Shown here piece after piece: positions 49,989 through 62,583 of a stretch of DNA of 64,000 nt. This stretch comes from Hormiphora californensis (Eukaryota > Ctenophora > Tentaculata > Cydippida > Pleurobrachiidae). The stretch lies in assembly GCA_020137815.1 (NCBI GenBank), contig CM035351.1, positions 8,879,100 through 8,943,099 on the forward strand. Direction: 5' to 3'. The position numbers and the translations under genes were made by a program. Below the pieces are notes generated by a model, which ran no database searches, was not told the DNA's origin, and saw only the letters and a program-made list of their open reading frames with translations. Within the stretch, counting starts at the first letter, position 1, and every line of letters starts with the position of its first letter.

Positions 49989-52468
49989 ATGAGCCTGCTG
50001 TACCAGGAGGAGATAATAGGGAAGTTAGGTAGAGGTGGATATGGAACTGATTCGAGGGGTTCAACACCCTTCACATATGACAGGTATAGACGCCTTTCTG
50101 GTACCCCACGTTATAACTTGTCTCTCTTCCCGTCCATCCCGCAAAACAAGTTATAACTTGAAGCCAAGTTATAAATTGAAGCCACAATATCAATATTCCA
50201 ATCAGTGACTGTAGTGGGAGTGGAGCTGATCCAGCCCTCTGGATCTGGTAGTGGTATACCGAGTGTTCCCCTATCGCGGAGAGTCCAACTCTATGGAGAC
50301 GATCCTCCAATCTTATCAAGGAGAGTCCTCCAGCGATCTGCTGAGGTGCTCCAGGAGTGGGAGTGGCCCGAGGGGTCTGGGAACTGGTACCTTCTTCAGG
50401 AGACAATCAAAGACTTTCTACAGGTGATTAGAAGCAATTTCAGTGCTCTATATTAGCCAGCATCCTATTATTATTAGAATAAGAAGCAATTGATTTGTTA
50501 GTCACGGCCGTTTTAATCACTATTGGAGCCTATACTTTGTCTGTAATCACTCAATACCAAACTAGTATCCCCTTACAGGCCCGTAATTTCCACCGGAGAT
50601 ACCCGGACATCCAGCGTCATCCCATCAATGGTGACTGAGAGGGAGATGTTGGTTGAGCGAGGTATCCTAGATGAGACATCAGCCGGGTTCAGCTACCTTG
50701 GAATCCTAACTGAGGACTATTCTAGGAGATCCTGAAAGAGGACTTCCCCTCAGAACACAGGCAGTTAGTTGCAGTTCTCAGGACGACGAGACCTCTATCA
50801 CCGGATAGAGACCGTTCATGGATGACAGTGATAAGGCTGATTGGGAGAATGATGGAGGGCAGGTCCAGGAAGCACTGAGAGAGCAGTTGGTACGCGATGC
50901 ATCAGACTTCAACAAGAGACTGAAATCAGGCCAGGGGTAGGAGTTACACATGCCCGAGTAGTGAGCGGGTGTTCGTACCACGGAACACCCAGTACATTGC
51001 ACCACGGAGCTACACGAGAAGGGGGAGGTACCCAGTAGCGGTGTTACCAGGACAGTACACAGATGGGGTGATCAGGTACACCTCAGAGGAACTGTTCACA
51101 ATGCCCCTGGGGACACCACTCATGCACAATGAGAGGGAGGAGAAGGAGGAGGAGGGAGATGTATCTGTTGTTAACAAGACACTGACGCCCATCAAGAAAC
51201 CAGAGAATAGCATGTCCTGTGAGCACTGTGATAGTGATATAGCCAAATCGGAGAAGACTGTTAGATGCAACAAGTGTAAGGGGTACTACCACACCAAGTG
51301 TATTGGTATTAGTAAGGCCATGCTCAAGACGGTATCTAGATATCCCTGGGATTGTCCTGCCTGTAAAATGTGCGATATCTGTGATAAACCGGACGGTAAG
51401 AAATTAACTCAAGTGCTAAATTTCTAATTTCATTTAAACAACCAGCTCTTCGAGCCTCATTCCGTAGATACTACTCACTAGGAACAACAAATTACAACTA
51501 CTGATTGAGGTTTGCTGAGCGTACCCCTGCCATGGTTTAGTAACAAACAAACTACCGATATTTCATCTAAACAACACCCTCCCCTCCCAGGCGAGGAGAG
51601 TTTGATGTTCTGTGATATCTGTGACCGGGGTTACCATACCTACTGTGTTAACATGTCCGAGTTACCACGAGGCCACTGGGAGTGTAGGCTGTGTGTCACG
51701 TGTTCATGCTGTGGGACTAATGTGCCCGGGGAGGGACCTTGGAAGTTCCAGCACAATGAACACATGAAGTTCCTGCAGACCATGTGTTACAACTGCTCAG
51801 TGTAAGTGTTTTCCTGCGCCTCTACTCTCAGAGTAGTACTCTGTGCTCAAATAAGTTCAAGTTCACAAATAGTGAGAACAGTATTTTATCCTCATTTTCC
51901 TACTAATGCAGGTGGTGGGATAAGGGGTGGTTCTGTCCAGCCTGTCTGACTGTGTTTGACTATGATGCTACTAATAACCCCATGGTGTGCTGTGACAACT
52001 GTGACAGATGGGTCCACACGTGTAAGTTGTAGCTCTGTTATCCTGAATCATAAGTAGCTGCTAAATATAGACTCCTACTAATCTGCTAGATAATTCCTTT
52101 TTTGTAATCTTTAGTTCTGAATTATATTCCTTGTAGTCTTTGTAATCCCACGGTGGGTTATTATCTCTGCATACGAATAAATTAATTTGTGCTTCTCAAG
52201 TTTCCCTCTCTCCTAATTCTACCAGCTCCTACTTTTAGCATTTTATTTCCCCATGCTATTCCTTCTAACGTGCTATATGATAGTTCCCTCTCCTGACCTG
52301 TAAACCTCTTGCAGCTTGTGACGACACTATTACAGAGGAACGTTATAAAGCCCTAACTACGGAGTCCAACCTACATTACAAGTGTATCCTGTGTAGGGGA
52401 GAGAAGGAGGAGGTATATGACAAGCACCACAAGAAACACAGAGATGGGAATAAGGAGAACCGGTGGTG
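49989..52468 (+). CDS. PHF10: PHF10/BAF45a-like (SAYP-type) chromatin remodeller subunit with extra C-terminal PHD
   Basis: PHF10/SAYP is a subunit of PBAF-type SWI/SNF complexes. Exons: 49989-50083 (uncertain link), about 50206-50422, 50579-51395, 51591-51801, 51912-52021 and 52315-52468. The SAY-domain region shows [48 protein letters not shown] and [20 protein letters not shown], all typical of PHF10. A tandem PHD pair follows ([65 protein letters not shown]). Unusually, another cysteine-rich module follows: [42 protein letters not shown] and YKCILCRG. Exon 3 has frame problems: an extra base at 50630-50631 and a net +2 near 50721-50726, plus another frame change before 50960. The N-terminal exon phase does not fit exon 2. 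Confidence 0.8.
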
Positions 52469-52814
52469 AAGAAGACGAAAAGTTACAATATCTGTTCAGT
52501 CTCACTCGAGAAGGGCAATAGAGAAGTTATATTTGTTCAGACTGTCTTGTGAGGCGACTATCCCCTGGCAATAGATATGTTATATAAAGTTAATATTTCA
52601 AAACCTGGGTAACTGAAAAAGGCGGAGGAGGACAGTTTTTAATAATTCTTTGTATAGCGCTTCCCATGTTAGCACGTATTTTATTATTTATTTTCCAATG
52701 TATTGACCTTATTGTAATTCTAACATTCCCCTATCCCCCACTACCCCCATGGGCCATGCCCCTGTTCCTCTATAACACCATGATTCAAGACTCTTTCCAT
52801 AATATTTCATAGAG

Positions 52815-53870
52815 ATGGCTACTTTAGTTTCAGTCGATTCCAGGGCACAGTTTGGGGATATAGACAAAGTCACGGAGACCCTCAAACGATTCAAAGATGG
52901 CGGTCCTAAGAACTTTCAGGTTTTAAGATTTTATATTTTATCTTTTTGATCGAGTTTTGATGCCCATTAGAACTTTGCTATTTCAATTACACGTTACATC
53001 CCTCTTCCAGATTATTGCTGATTTCGACATGACAATGACTACATATGAGATAACAGGAACTTGTTTTGGGGTCATCAGAAACTACCCCGGCTTCCCCCGA
53101 GAGGTATTACACCTACCCAGCTGCAGTATATAGTTTAGAATAGTAATCATATTTTGCGGAATAAAAGTACAAAAAAGTAGAATGATCGATGACTCTCTCT
53201 AACACCTCTACCCTCCCAGTTTTTCGAGAAGACGAATGCCATCAAGAACGAGCACTATCCCATCCACATTGACCTCTCTCTGCCTGAGGAGGTGCGCCGT
53301 GAGAGCGATCACCGCTGGTTCACCCGCATGCTGGACACCTACGAGGAACAGGGTATATCCAAATCTCTGATCCCTGAAATGTTGGAGAAAAGCACGTGTA
53401 GATTGCGTCCTGGTGTCGCTGAGTTCCTGGCCCTAGCACGTGATCACAGTGTTCCTGTTTTGGTGTTCTCTGGCGGGATCAGGGATGTTATTGTCAAGTT
53501 ATTAGAACGGGAGGGGTGCATGTATGATAACATAACCATCATTGCTAACAACTTCAAGTGGGAAAATGACGTGTTCGCGGGGGCTGAGGAGCCGTACATT
53601 ACAGCGTGTACTAAACTGGAGGTGGCGAAGCAGAACAAATACTTTGGGGAGGTGGTGCGGGATAATGTGTTGCTGTTGGGGGATATGATATCTGATCTGG
53701 CGATGGGTGCTTGTGCTCAGTATAAGGAGATGATCAGTGTTGGTTTCTGCAGGGATCCTGAGAAGGATGGGGACAGGTACAAGGAGAGTTTTAGTGTGGT
53801 GATGGCGGGTGGGAACCCTGGATTTGAGGTACCTGCCAAGATCCTCAAGGATATTGTGGAGTCAACATGA
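52815..53870 (+). CDS. NT5C3: Cytosolic pyrimidine 5'-nucleotidase (NT5C3/UMPH-1 family)
   Basis: This HAD-superfamily hydrolase dephosphorylates pyrimidine nucleoside monophosphates (in some members 7-methyl-GMP). Exons 52815-52919, 53011-53103 and 53220-53870 join in phase 0 into 282 residues, close to the usual 285-300. HAD motif I is IIADFDMTMTTY (nucleophile Asp and acid/base Asp of DxDxT). Motif II is VLVFSGGIRDVIVKLL, and the acidic motif IV is LLLGDMISDLAMG. The cap region includes LRPGVAEFLALARDHSVPVL. No signal peptide is seen. The frame is undamaged across all exons. Confidence 0.92.
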
Positions 53871-54120
53871 GGGATGTATTATTTAGTAGGGGATACTAGG
53901 TAGAGAGTGACGTGACCCTCACCTCAAAGACATTATATATGTTGGCGCTGATATTGCTGATTTTCCAAGCATTTTTAGGGAAATATTATTTGATAACACG
54001 TCACGGAGCATGTTTATATTGTACACCAATGTTTGTATTTTTGCATCTTTTAACCATTTAAACTTCCTGTTTTTCTCGATCTCACCAACAACAAGTTCAC
54101 ATCCCATACCAGTACATAGC

Positions 54121-57100
54121 ATGACACGACCGAAGGGCAAGAGGTGGAAGCGAGGTGAGGCATGTGTCAGTAACCCCGCCTCAAAGAAACACAGACTGGA
54201 AGCTGCCAATGTGGTCCGATCCAAGAGACAGAAGACCCAGGTGGTGGGTGGTCCTACAGGGTTGGGCGTGGCCCTGAAGAATCTGGATGAGGGGGAGAAT
54301 GTAATGAATGACGATGAAGTTACACACATATCAGGTGGGAATGATACAAGGTCTTACCAGGTTACTGGTATATCAAATGGTGGGAACAATGTAACTACTA
54401 AATTCACCTGATTTAATTCTTTACTTTCCATTTTCCAATCTAAACTAGTTGACCAATACTGTAATCTACCCATTCCTCAGCCCTGTCTAACTGGACGATA
54501 GCAACAGAGGCAGCAGGATCTCTGCCCTCGTTTGAGAAGGTCAGGAAGCTGTGGAACTCTCCCCTTGATAGCCACAAGGAAGTGTGTGCCGTCCTGACAG
54601 CCATCACAGAGGTCATCAAGAGTCAGGTGAGTGTGGGATGGAACTAGTTAATTGTAAAGAACAATTACTGCTTCTAGTGTTTTGAGAAATTGTTCATGTT
54701 TGTTACTTGGTTGCTATATCTATCAGTTTGTCTGTACAACTAACAGCCCTATATTTTAGAATGAAGAGGAAACCCCAATAGCCTACTTCGCTGCTCTTCT
54801 CACGGCTCTAGAGACAACTGAACAAGTTGAACAACAGACCGCCATTTCATACCTTCTCAGTTTGATAATTCCGAGTGTACCACAAAACATACTGCGGGCA
54901 AAGTTTGCTCCTTCATCAAAACTATTATTCGGCGTCCTAGAGGCTCAGTCTAACAAAGGTACATATTGTCATGTTCTAGACTTTTTAACTAAGTGTGAGT
55001 TGACCGTACTCACTGGACCATCAGCCAATCGGGTCCACGGCAATGGGACCTTGGCCACACACAACTACCAAAGTGGGAAGTAGAGTGTGGCCAAGGCTGG
55101 CACGAAGAGCTCAATGCTAAGCAAGGAGCTCCCCCCATTGGAAAAAAAGTGACAAAAATAAAAAAGGGTGCTTGCCAGCACGGTGGTTTGAAAAAAAATA
55201 AGGGAAAAAGGGTTTTTAAAAAGGAAGAACGAAAAAAGGGTGGTAGCCAGAAGATTGGCTTGAAAAATTAAAAAATGGTGCGGAGTGCTTGCCAGCACAG
55301 TGGTTTGAAAAAAGAGTAAAAAAGAAGAAAAAAAGAGTGCTTGCCAGTGACTGAGGGGCAAAGTCTGCCCCTACCCTGGATAAAAAGGGGGAGGGTCATC
55401 CCCCTTTTTATCACAAGGGTAGGTGGCAAACTCTGCCCCTCTACTGCTGCCCCCTCACCAGATAGAGGGGGCCGCTTCGAAGTCTTGAAAGCTGTTCCAT
55501 CTGAAATTGAGGGGCAAAGTCTGCCCCTACCCTGGATAAAAAGGGGAAGGGTCATCCCCTTTAACCTTTTTATCACAAGGGTAGATGGCAAACTCTGCCC
55601 CTCTGCTACAGCCCCCTCACCAGATAGAGGGGGCCGCTGAGAAATCTTGAAAGCTGTTCCATCTGAAATTGAGGGGCAAAGTCTGCCCCTACCCTGGATA
55701 AAAAGGGGGAGGGTCATCCTCTTTTTATCACAAGGGTAGATGGCAAACTCTGCCCCTCTACTGCAGCCCCCTCGCCAGATAGAGGGGGCCGCTTTGAAGT
55801 CTTGAAAGCTGTTCCATCTGAAATTGAGGGGCAAAGTCTGCCCCTACCCTGGACAAAAAGGGGGAGGGTCATCCCCCTTTTTATCACATGGGTAGGTGGC
55901 AAACTCTACCCCTCTACTGCAGCCCCCTCACCAGATAGAGGAGGCCGCTTCGAAGTCTTGAAAGCTGTTCCATCTGAAATTGAGGGGCAAAGTCTGCCCC
56001 TACCCTGGATAAAAAGGGGGAGGGTCATCCCCTTTTTATCACAAGGGTAGATGGCAAACTCTGCCCCTCTACTGCAGCCCCCTCACCAGATAGAGGGGGC
56101 CGCTTCGAAGTCTTGAAAGCTGTTCCATCTGAAATTGAGGGACAAAATCTGCCCCTACCCTGGACAAAAAGGGGGAGGGTCATCCCCTTTTTATCACAAG
56201 GGTAGGTGGCGAACTCTGCCCCTCTACTGTAGCCCCCTCACCAGATAGAGGAGGCCGCTTCGAAGTCTTGAAAGCTGTTCCATCTGAAATTGAGGGACAA
56301 AATCTGCCCCTACCCTGGACAAAAAGGGGGAGGGTCATCCCCTTTTTATCACAAGGGTAGGTGGCAAACTCTGCCCCTCTACTGCAGCCCCCTCACCAGA
56401 TAGAGGGGGCCGCTTCGAAGTCTTGAAAGCTGTTCCATCTGAAATTGAGGGGCAAAGTCTGCCCCTACCCTGGATAAAAAGGGGGAGGGTCATCCCCCTT
56501 TTATCACAAGGGTAGGTGGCAAACTCTGCCCCTCTACTGCAGCCCCCTCACCAGATAGAGGGGGCCGCTGAGAAGTCTTGAAAACTGTTCCATCTGAAAT
56601 TGAGGGGCAAAGTCTGCCCCTACCCTGGATAAAAAGGGGGAGGGTCATCCCCCTTTTTATCACAAGGGTAGGTGGCAAACTCTGCCCCTCTACTGCTGCC
56701 CCCTCACCAGATAGAGGGGGCCGCTTCGAAGTCTTGAAAGCTGTTCCATCTGAAATTGAGGGGCAAAGTCTGCCCCTACCCTGGATAAAAAGGGGAAGGG
56801 TCATCCCCCTTTTATCACAAGGGTAGGTGGCAAACTCTGCCCCTCTGCTACAGCCCCCTCACCAGATAGAGGGGGCCGCTGAGAAGTCTTGAAAACTGCG
56901 ATGTTGAAGAGAGAAACAGCAGATGGATGCCACTTGTCCCTACCTACTCACCAGAGTAGACACATTTTGGTGAACCCTCATGTGTGTACCAGGTTTGTAG
57001 GTAGGGATTTGTGGCACCCGTGCGGCCGACCTTCCTTTTTCCTTTGCTCACCAGAGAACAATGTTGCTCAGCTGCTAGACAATACCAATCCAGTTTTGAC

Positions 57101-60100
57101 ATGGTAACATTTTCTACTGGAGTTGTATTGCTAGATCAGCTGGACAACATTGGTCCCTGGTTTGCAAAGGAATTGGAAGATCGGGGCAATTATGCTACTA
57201 CGGCACTGTGACACATTCCCAAGACGAGTGGGTTGTGTATACCTCGAGAGACTTAGTAAGAGGTATTCAGCTACTCCAGATCATCTTGGGATGTATCACA
57301 GTCGGCCGCAGTAGCATGACTGAAGGGTGGGTGTAGCAATGACCAGTCTCTTGAGCAGGACAGAGAGCTGACAAACAAACACAAAGGAAACAAAAGTAGC
57401 ACGTGCAGGTTTACAAAGGGTGAGCACTACTGAAGGTGACTTGATAGTGCTCCTTTATCAAACACGCAATGGCAAAGTACAAAATTTCCCAAATTTGGCT
57501 AGAAACACTACCAAACCAACCCATCTAACCCCCCTCCTTTTCAGAGTTATCAGTGGCACTAGTGAGATCCCTCCTCGCCTCCATCTCCCACTTGTTGAGC
57601 CAACAAGACCCCGCTGTATGGTCGGAGGGTTCAGTACACCGAATGCTGGAATATCTTGTACAGTTTGTCTTTCATTCCAAACCGAAAGTGCGACACGCCG
57701 CTCAGAGGTCCCTGGCCAGCCTGTCCAAGAATGTTGCGACTGTGTGTAGTTTAGTTGTACAGAGCTGCACAGAAAAACTGGACGGTTACACAGGTGAGAT
57801 AACGCTTCGTATTTTATCCCGCAGTTATGCTATGGGCATTGACCTTTTTGAAAATGGGTTAGTGTTGGACAGGGGATATTATTAGAGCTAACACTCCAAA
57901 CATCCCCCAGGTTCAAAAGAGGCCCAAGTGACACTTCACACGATCAGTTTCATCCGTTACATTCTCCCCCAAGCCTCGGAGGGAGAATTAAAACAAGGGA
58001 TGGAGAGCATTCTCCGTGTTATCGCTCTCAGACACACTAAAGTCACATCTGCCGCTCTCCAGGCCCTTGCTAGTGTGTGTAAACAACCTTCTACTGCCAT
58101 GACTGGACAGATGCAGGGACAAATCCTAATGGTATGTTATCTATAATGAGTTGTACAAGTAACTGTAATGTGACAGAAACACACAGTTCACAATAAATCC
58201 TGTTATTTTCAGAACCTCTTCTCCAGTAAGCCATCTAGTTTCGACCACCCCATTACAACTGTCTGGTTGGAGGCCCTGTCAGCCTGTTACACCGCACTGG
58301 CGACTCTGGAACCAAAACTGGGTCTTATCATGGCACACAACTTGTTCACGTTCTGCTCTGAAACCGTTCTATCCAAGAATCATGATGTAGTTCAGATATC
58401 TCTAGTGGTCATGGAGCAGTTTTTTAGTGAGAATATCTCACCCGCTCTAGAGTGCTATCAGGTATTGCAAATTATAAAACGTTTCAACTCCTGTATGAGA
58501 CGATATAAGCGGTTTTAAAACCGTAAAACACACCTGAACCTAATGGTGTTTATATTTCAGGCTGAGATTGAGGGAAAGAAGTCTACTCCTCTGGGTAAGG
58601 TTGTATCTACCCTGAAGACCATGTTAAAGCTCACCTATCAGAGTGTTTGGGATGTCGTATTACAGGTAATGTCACATCACATAGTGGACCCTTGAGTCTT
58701 GTCCCACACAAAGACACAGTTTGTGAGGTTGATGTCTGGAACGCGCGACCCCATTCTTGTGTGGAGTAGAATCATCCACATTGCTGCGCCGCGCAGCGTG
58801 GGAAAAAACACTCTTCACTCTGGCGTGGGAGATCTTTGTCGTGTTCTCCGACAGACATAACAAATAACATGACCGCCTGTTTCAGACAATTGGATCCCTG
58901 TTCCAGCAACTAGAACGACCAGCATCCTACATGATAGAGCCCCTGATCGCACCCCTCTTCATGATTAGGAACGCCCCTGACTTTGAGAACACCAACCTCT
59001 TCACAACTACAGCGGGACACCTGGTGAAACTAGTAGGAGGACCCCAACTCCTCTCTGTCTACCCTCTAACTTTGGAACAAGACGACGAAGTTGTAATCCC
59101 TAATGGATGGCTCCTACCCATACTACGGGATCACATCAGTCATTCGGAGTTGAAGTTCTTTGTTACCAACCTGGTCCCCGTTACATCCACCCTCCGAGCT
59201 AGAGAGGAGACGCTGAAACAGGAGAAGGGCATGGAGCTAGATTGGAGGGTGTGCTTCAACTTGGAATACCAAATATGGGCGCTACTTCCGAGCTTCTGTC
59301 GGCACCCAACTGACGTGGCTGAGTCATTTAGCATGATGGCGAAGACTCTTGGAGGCTTGATTTCATCTCGACCCGAGATTAGGGAACTACTCTGTAGTGC
59401 TCTTGTTACCCTGATAGGCACTGTGGAGGAGGGAGAGAGGGAAGTGTTGGCCAAGTTTTCTAAGAACTTCCTGCCTATTTTGTTCAACCTGTTCCTGACG
59501 GAGCCTAAAGAACACGATCCCCAAGGAAGCCTGTTAAAGATGCCATTGAATCGTACCTCTCTATATGTCCCAAAGACACCCTACACATCTTTTATGAAAA
59601 GGTACATAGAGAATAGAGATTGGGAACTGAGAAGTATACAAAAGATTGTGTAACCATGTGTTCGGTAGATCAATAAAAAGAGGACTTTCTTTGTCTAAAC
59701 CCCATTGTCCCCCTCTGCAGATCCTAGCTAAGACTCAGGGAAGAGGGGATGTCAGATGAAGCCAAGAGGATGGTACTGGAACTCCTAGTAGCCATGATAG
59801 CCCACCTAGGAGAGGGAGATCTGACCACTACCTATGATATGGTGGTGCCATGGCTGGGAGACCCAGGAAACCCTATCAACCAGAAACGAGCTTATCAGGT
59901 ATAAGACTCATCACCTGGAGGCTACAAATCTCAAGCTCACTCAATAGTACACTCCTCCCCTTTACAAAACCTACGTCCCTGAAGAAATTATCAACTACCC
60001 TATTTCACCATATTTAGATTCTCCTGGCGTTGTTGGTAGGCAAGACAGATGCCCATTCTGCCTTTGTATCCTCCCGACTAGAGGAGCTCCATACCCACCT

Positions 60101-62583
60101 AGTGGAGTCTCTGGTGCTAGCCCAGCCAGCTGCTAAGAAGCACAGGCTGAAGTGCTTGTTGGCTCTCGTTAGACAGCTCAAAGCAGAGAACTTCATTACC
60201 CAAACCTGTGAGTTGATGAACCTGTTCTTATAATTTCGACACAGGTAACAAAAACATCATTTCCGATCGGCTTACAAACTTAAAACTACGTCGTAGAAAT
60301 TATCAAACATTTCCACCTATTATATTCTCGTGTTCTTGTTGGTAGAAGGACCATGCATGATGATCCCCAGACTAGAGGAGGCTCCATCCACTGTCAGGAG
60401 TCCTTGGTTACACATCAGTAAGTAAGAAAGGGCAGCTGAAGGTTATCTCTCGAGTTGATCAGTCTCAAACAGGATATTTCACCTTACCCAGCTAGTACTG
60501 CTAGTTGTGCACTTCTTATGGTTCAACTATCATTGTGAGCAAGGACTACAGCACCTAATGCGAGCTATCGTTACGCGTTCATGGATATTACTAACTTTGG
60601 CTACCGGTATGTTTACAGATAGTCTTTTGAGAGCGCAATGAGAACGTTCACTTGCATAAGGTCTCACAGCCTTAGTCATCTACTATGTCTAATAGTATAA
60701 GGGAGTCAATGAGTGATACCTTAAGGATGCTCTGGTGAGCACTGATTCTACGATTGGCGGTAGGTTATTAAGCTAGACGAAAGTTCTATTTCAAATATAA
60801 ATGTTCCTCAAATACAAACTAAAAAGAGATTAGAGTTTACCTGACAGAGGAAGTATAACTTTCTCTCTGTCAATAATGAATTATGAGATAATTAATGTTT
60901 CTCACCCTATCCCTCCATTACAGAGCGACGTTGTTGTGCCTCAGTAAAATTGTATACGAGTACAACTCATATCTAGATGCGGATATTCTGGATCAAGTAG
61001 TTGAAATTGTGGCTGCTATGATGTCCTCTAAACACAAGGAAATACTGAAAGGTGTCCTCTCTTTCATCAAGGCAAGTTTACCTAACGCTACATGATATGA
61101 TTTGTAAATCAGCCATATTCTTGAAACAGTTTCATTTGTAACAGCCATGTTATCAGTACTTTCCTAACTAATTGAGAACCCTAATTACAGACATCTACTG
61201 GAGTGATAGCGTACCAGATCATGCAACCTCACATCAAGACGATATTGGATGCCCTAGACGCCTGGGATAAACCCACCAAACATCACTACAGGTTTGGAAT
61301 GGGGGAATCAAAAAGGGGATGTATTTCTACTAGATAATAGCCAGATTCAGGCTGGCAGAGTGAGAGCACATATAATCGGCAAATCTCTAACCATCACCTC
61401 TTCCACAGAGCCAAGGTGCGAACTCTATTTGAGCGGTTACTACGTCGTTTCGGCTACGAGATGATCTACAAGCTGTGTGGTGAGGAGCACAAGAAGGTTG
61501 TGAACCACATTGTTAGGGAACAGCGCCGTGCCAAGGCCAAGATGGGAGTCAGGGATAGAGGGGATGAGAGTGAGGAGGATCAGGAGTTAGGTGATAGTGA
61601 GGACGAGGGGGGTATGGACGACTTCAAACAACTCAGGGGACGAGGATCCAGGAGTGAGGTAATGTGCTCTTTCGAGTTTCAATTGTATAGATATCTGATC
61701 AAAGGGAGGAATCTAGAAAATATCTGGCGAGGAACGGGCTTGAATTAACCAATAACAATTCACCCTCTCCCTCCCCAGCTGACCTCCAAGTTGGTAGAGG
61801 GTGACAACCCATTGGACTTCCTGGACTCAGCCATGATACCCAAGATTTACAAGGGCTCTAAAAAGGAACCCTGCTCTCTCCCTGAGAAGGATGGGAAGCT
61901 CATCATCGAGGACCTGGCAGAGGTAACAACATGAACACTCTAGGGAGATGGGGAGGGGGTTCTGGGTAATTAACACGGGGAACATAGAGGGGAACGGGAG
62001 AGGGGGTTCGGGGGGTTCCTGATGAAAGCGGGAGTGTTTTAGAGATACGCTTTCGTTTTACATGTTTGGTTAACTTTATCATCACTATCCTCTCTTAGAA
62101 AATCAAGGAAGCCCAGATGCTGGGAGAAGACACAATGGGAGAGGAGAAGGAGCCTGACTCAGAAGATGAAATCATCAAGGCTGCTGTTAATCCATTCGGT
62201 CGACCCAAGAAGGGAATCTACAGGTAGCTACAGATCTTGCTCAGTCTATCTATCAAGTTCTAGCAATGACAGATGTTAGTCAACTAAACAAGATGCTCAG
62301 TATCTGTAAATTACTTTCTCTCAGGGACGTCAAGAAGAACCCGACTGGTGGTAGATCTGAGTCAAGTGGAGGAGGAGGAGCGGGCAAGTTCGCCTCCAAG
62401 AAGGCCTCTGGAGATATGAAGAAGAAGGGTAAACACGAGCCATTTGCATATGTGTCAATCAACCAAAAGAAGGGAAAGAAGAAGACTAGCGGTCAGTTTG
62501 ATAATCTTATCAAGGCAGGTAAGGCAGGAGTACAGAAGGGCTCCAAAGCCATGAGAAAAGCTCCTCGGAGTACCGGCAAGTGA
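54121..62583 (+). CDS. RRP12: RRP12-like ribosome biogenesis factor (17 exons found, one probably missing)
   Basis: RRP12 is a HEAT-repeat protein needed for pre-ribosome maturation and export. Exons: 54121-54334, 54481-54626, 54760-54958, 57545-57793, 57911-58131, 58213-58461, 58561-58665, 58886-59601, 59721-59898, 60018-60207, 60924-61071, 61191-61291, 61409-61658, 61779-61922, 62099-62223 and 62325-62583. Landmarks: HKEVCAVLTAITEVIKSQ, YFAALLTALET, FHSKPKVRHAAQRSLASL, GWLLPILRDHI, LEYQIWALLPSFCRHPTDVA, FAKNFLPILFNLF-like KFSKNFLPILFNLF, KKHRLKCLLALVRQLKAE, HYRAKVRTLFERLLRRFGYE, acidic ESEEDQELGDSEDEGG, and the basic C-terminus GKHEPFAYVSINQKKGKKK. Frame breaks: two extra bases near 59519-59526 (CCCC and GG; repaired reading DAIESYLSICPKDTL) and one at 59738-59740. 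Exons 60018-60207 and 60924-61071 do not match in phase, so an exon between them is missing or unrecognised. Confidence 0.9.
55105..55345. repeat. A-rich short tandem repeat in RRP12 intron 3
   Basis: About four copies of gtgcttgccagcacggtggt plus ttgaaaaa and A-rich filler. Confidence 0.75.
55346..56896. repeat. ~155-bp satellite, about 10 copies, in RRP12 intron 3
   Basis: Each unit contains gaggggcaaagtctgcccct, accctggataaaaaggggga, gggtcatccccctttttatc, acaagggtaggtggcaaact, ctgcccctctactgcagccc, cctcaccagatagagggggc and cgcttcgaagtcttgaaagc. Copy starts are near 55351, 55511, 55671, 55826, 55982, 56138, 56293, 56446, 56602 and 56757. Each unit carries an internal hairpin (taaaaaggggg...cccccttttta) and a gggca/tgccc pair. 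Both strands stay open in places, which explains the ORFs; they should not be read as genes. Confidence 0.92.
57190..57320. repeat. ~130-bp inverted repeat (possible MITE) in RRP12 intron 3
   Basis: The left arm tgctactacggcactgtgac plus acattcccaaga pairs with the right arm tcttgggatgtatcacagtc plus ggccgcagtagca, with several mismatches and about 60 bases between. Confidence 0.7.
60300..60410 (+). pseudogene. Diverged partial copy of RRP12 exon 60018-60207
   Basis: The stretch around 60330-60405 (gttggtagaagga, gactagaggaggctccat, caggagtccttgg) resembles the exon at 60018 (gttggtaggcaagac, gactagaggagctccat, tggagtctctgg) with indels. It carries no open frame. It looks like a decayed local exon duplication or an alternative haplotype fragment. 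Confidence 0.5.
60411..60923. other. RRP12 intron region where an exon is expected
   Basis: Roughly 70 residues of the HEAT region that other RRP12 proteins carry between the KHRLKCLLALVRQL segment and the ATLLCLSKIV segment are not found here in any frame. Confidence 0.45.

Noticed and set aside
55268-56826. ORFs on both strands with repeats such as EIEGQSLPLPWIKRGRVIP
   Set aside because: Direct translation of the 155-bp satellite inside an RRP12 intron.
55346-56896. CRISPR-like array
   Set aside because: Units are ~155 bp without unique spacers, in an animal intron; it is a plain satellite.
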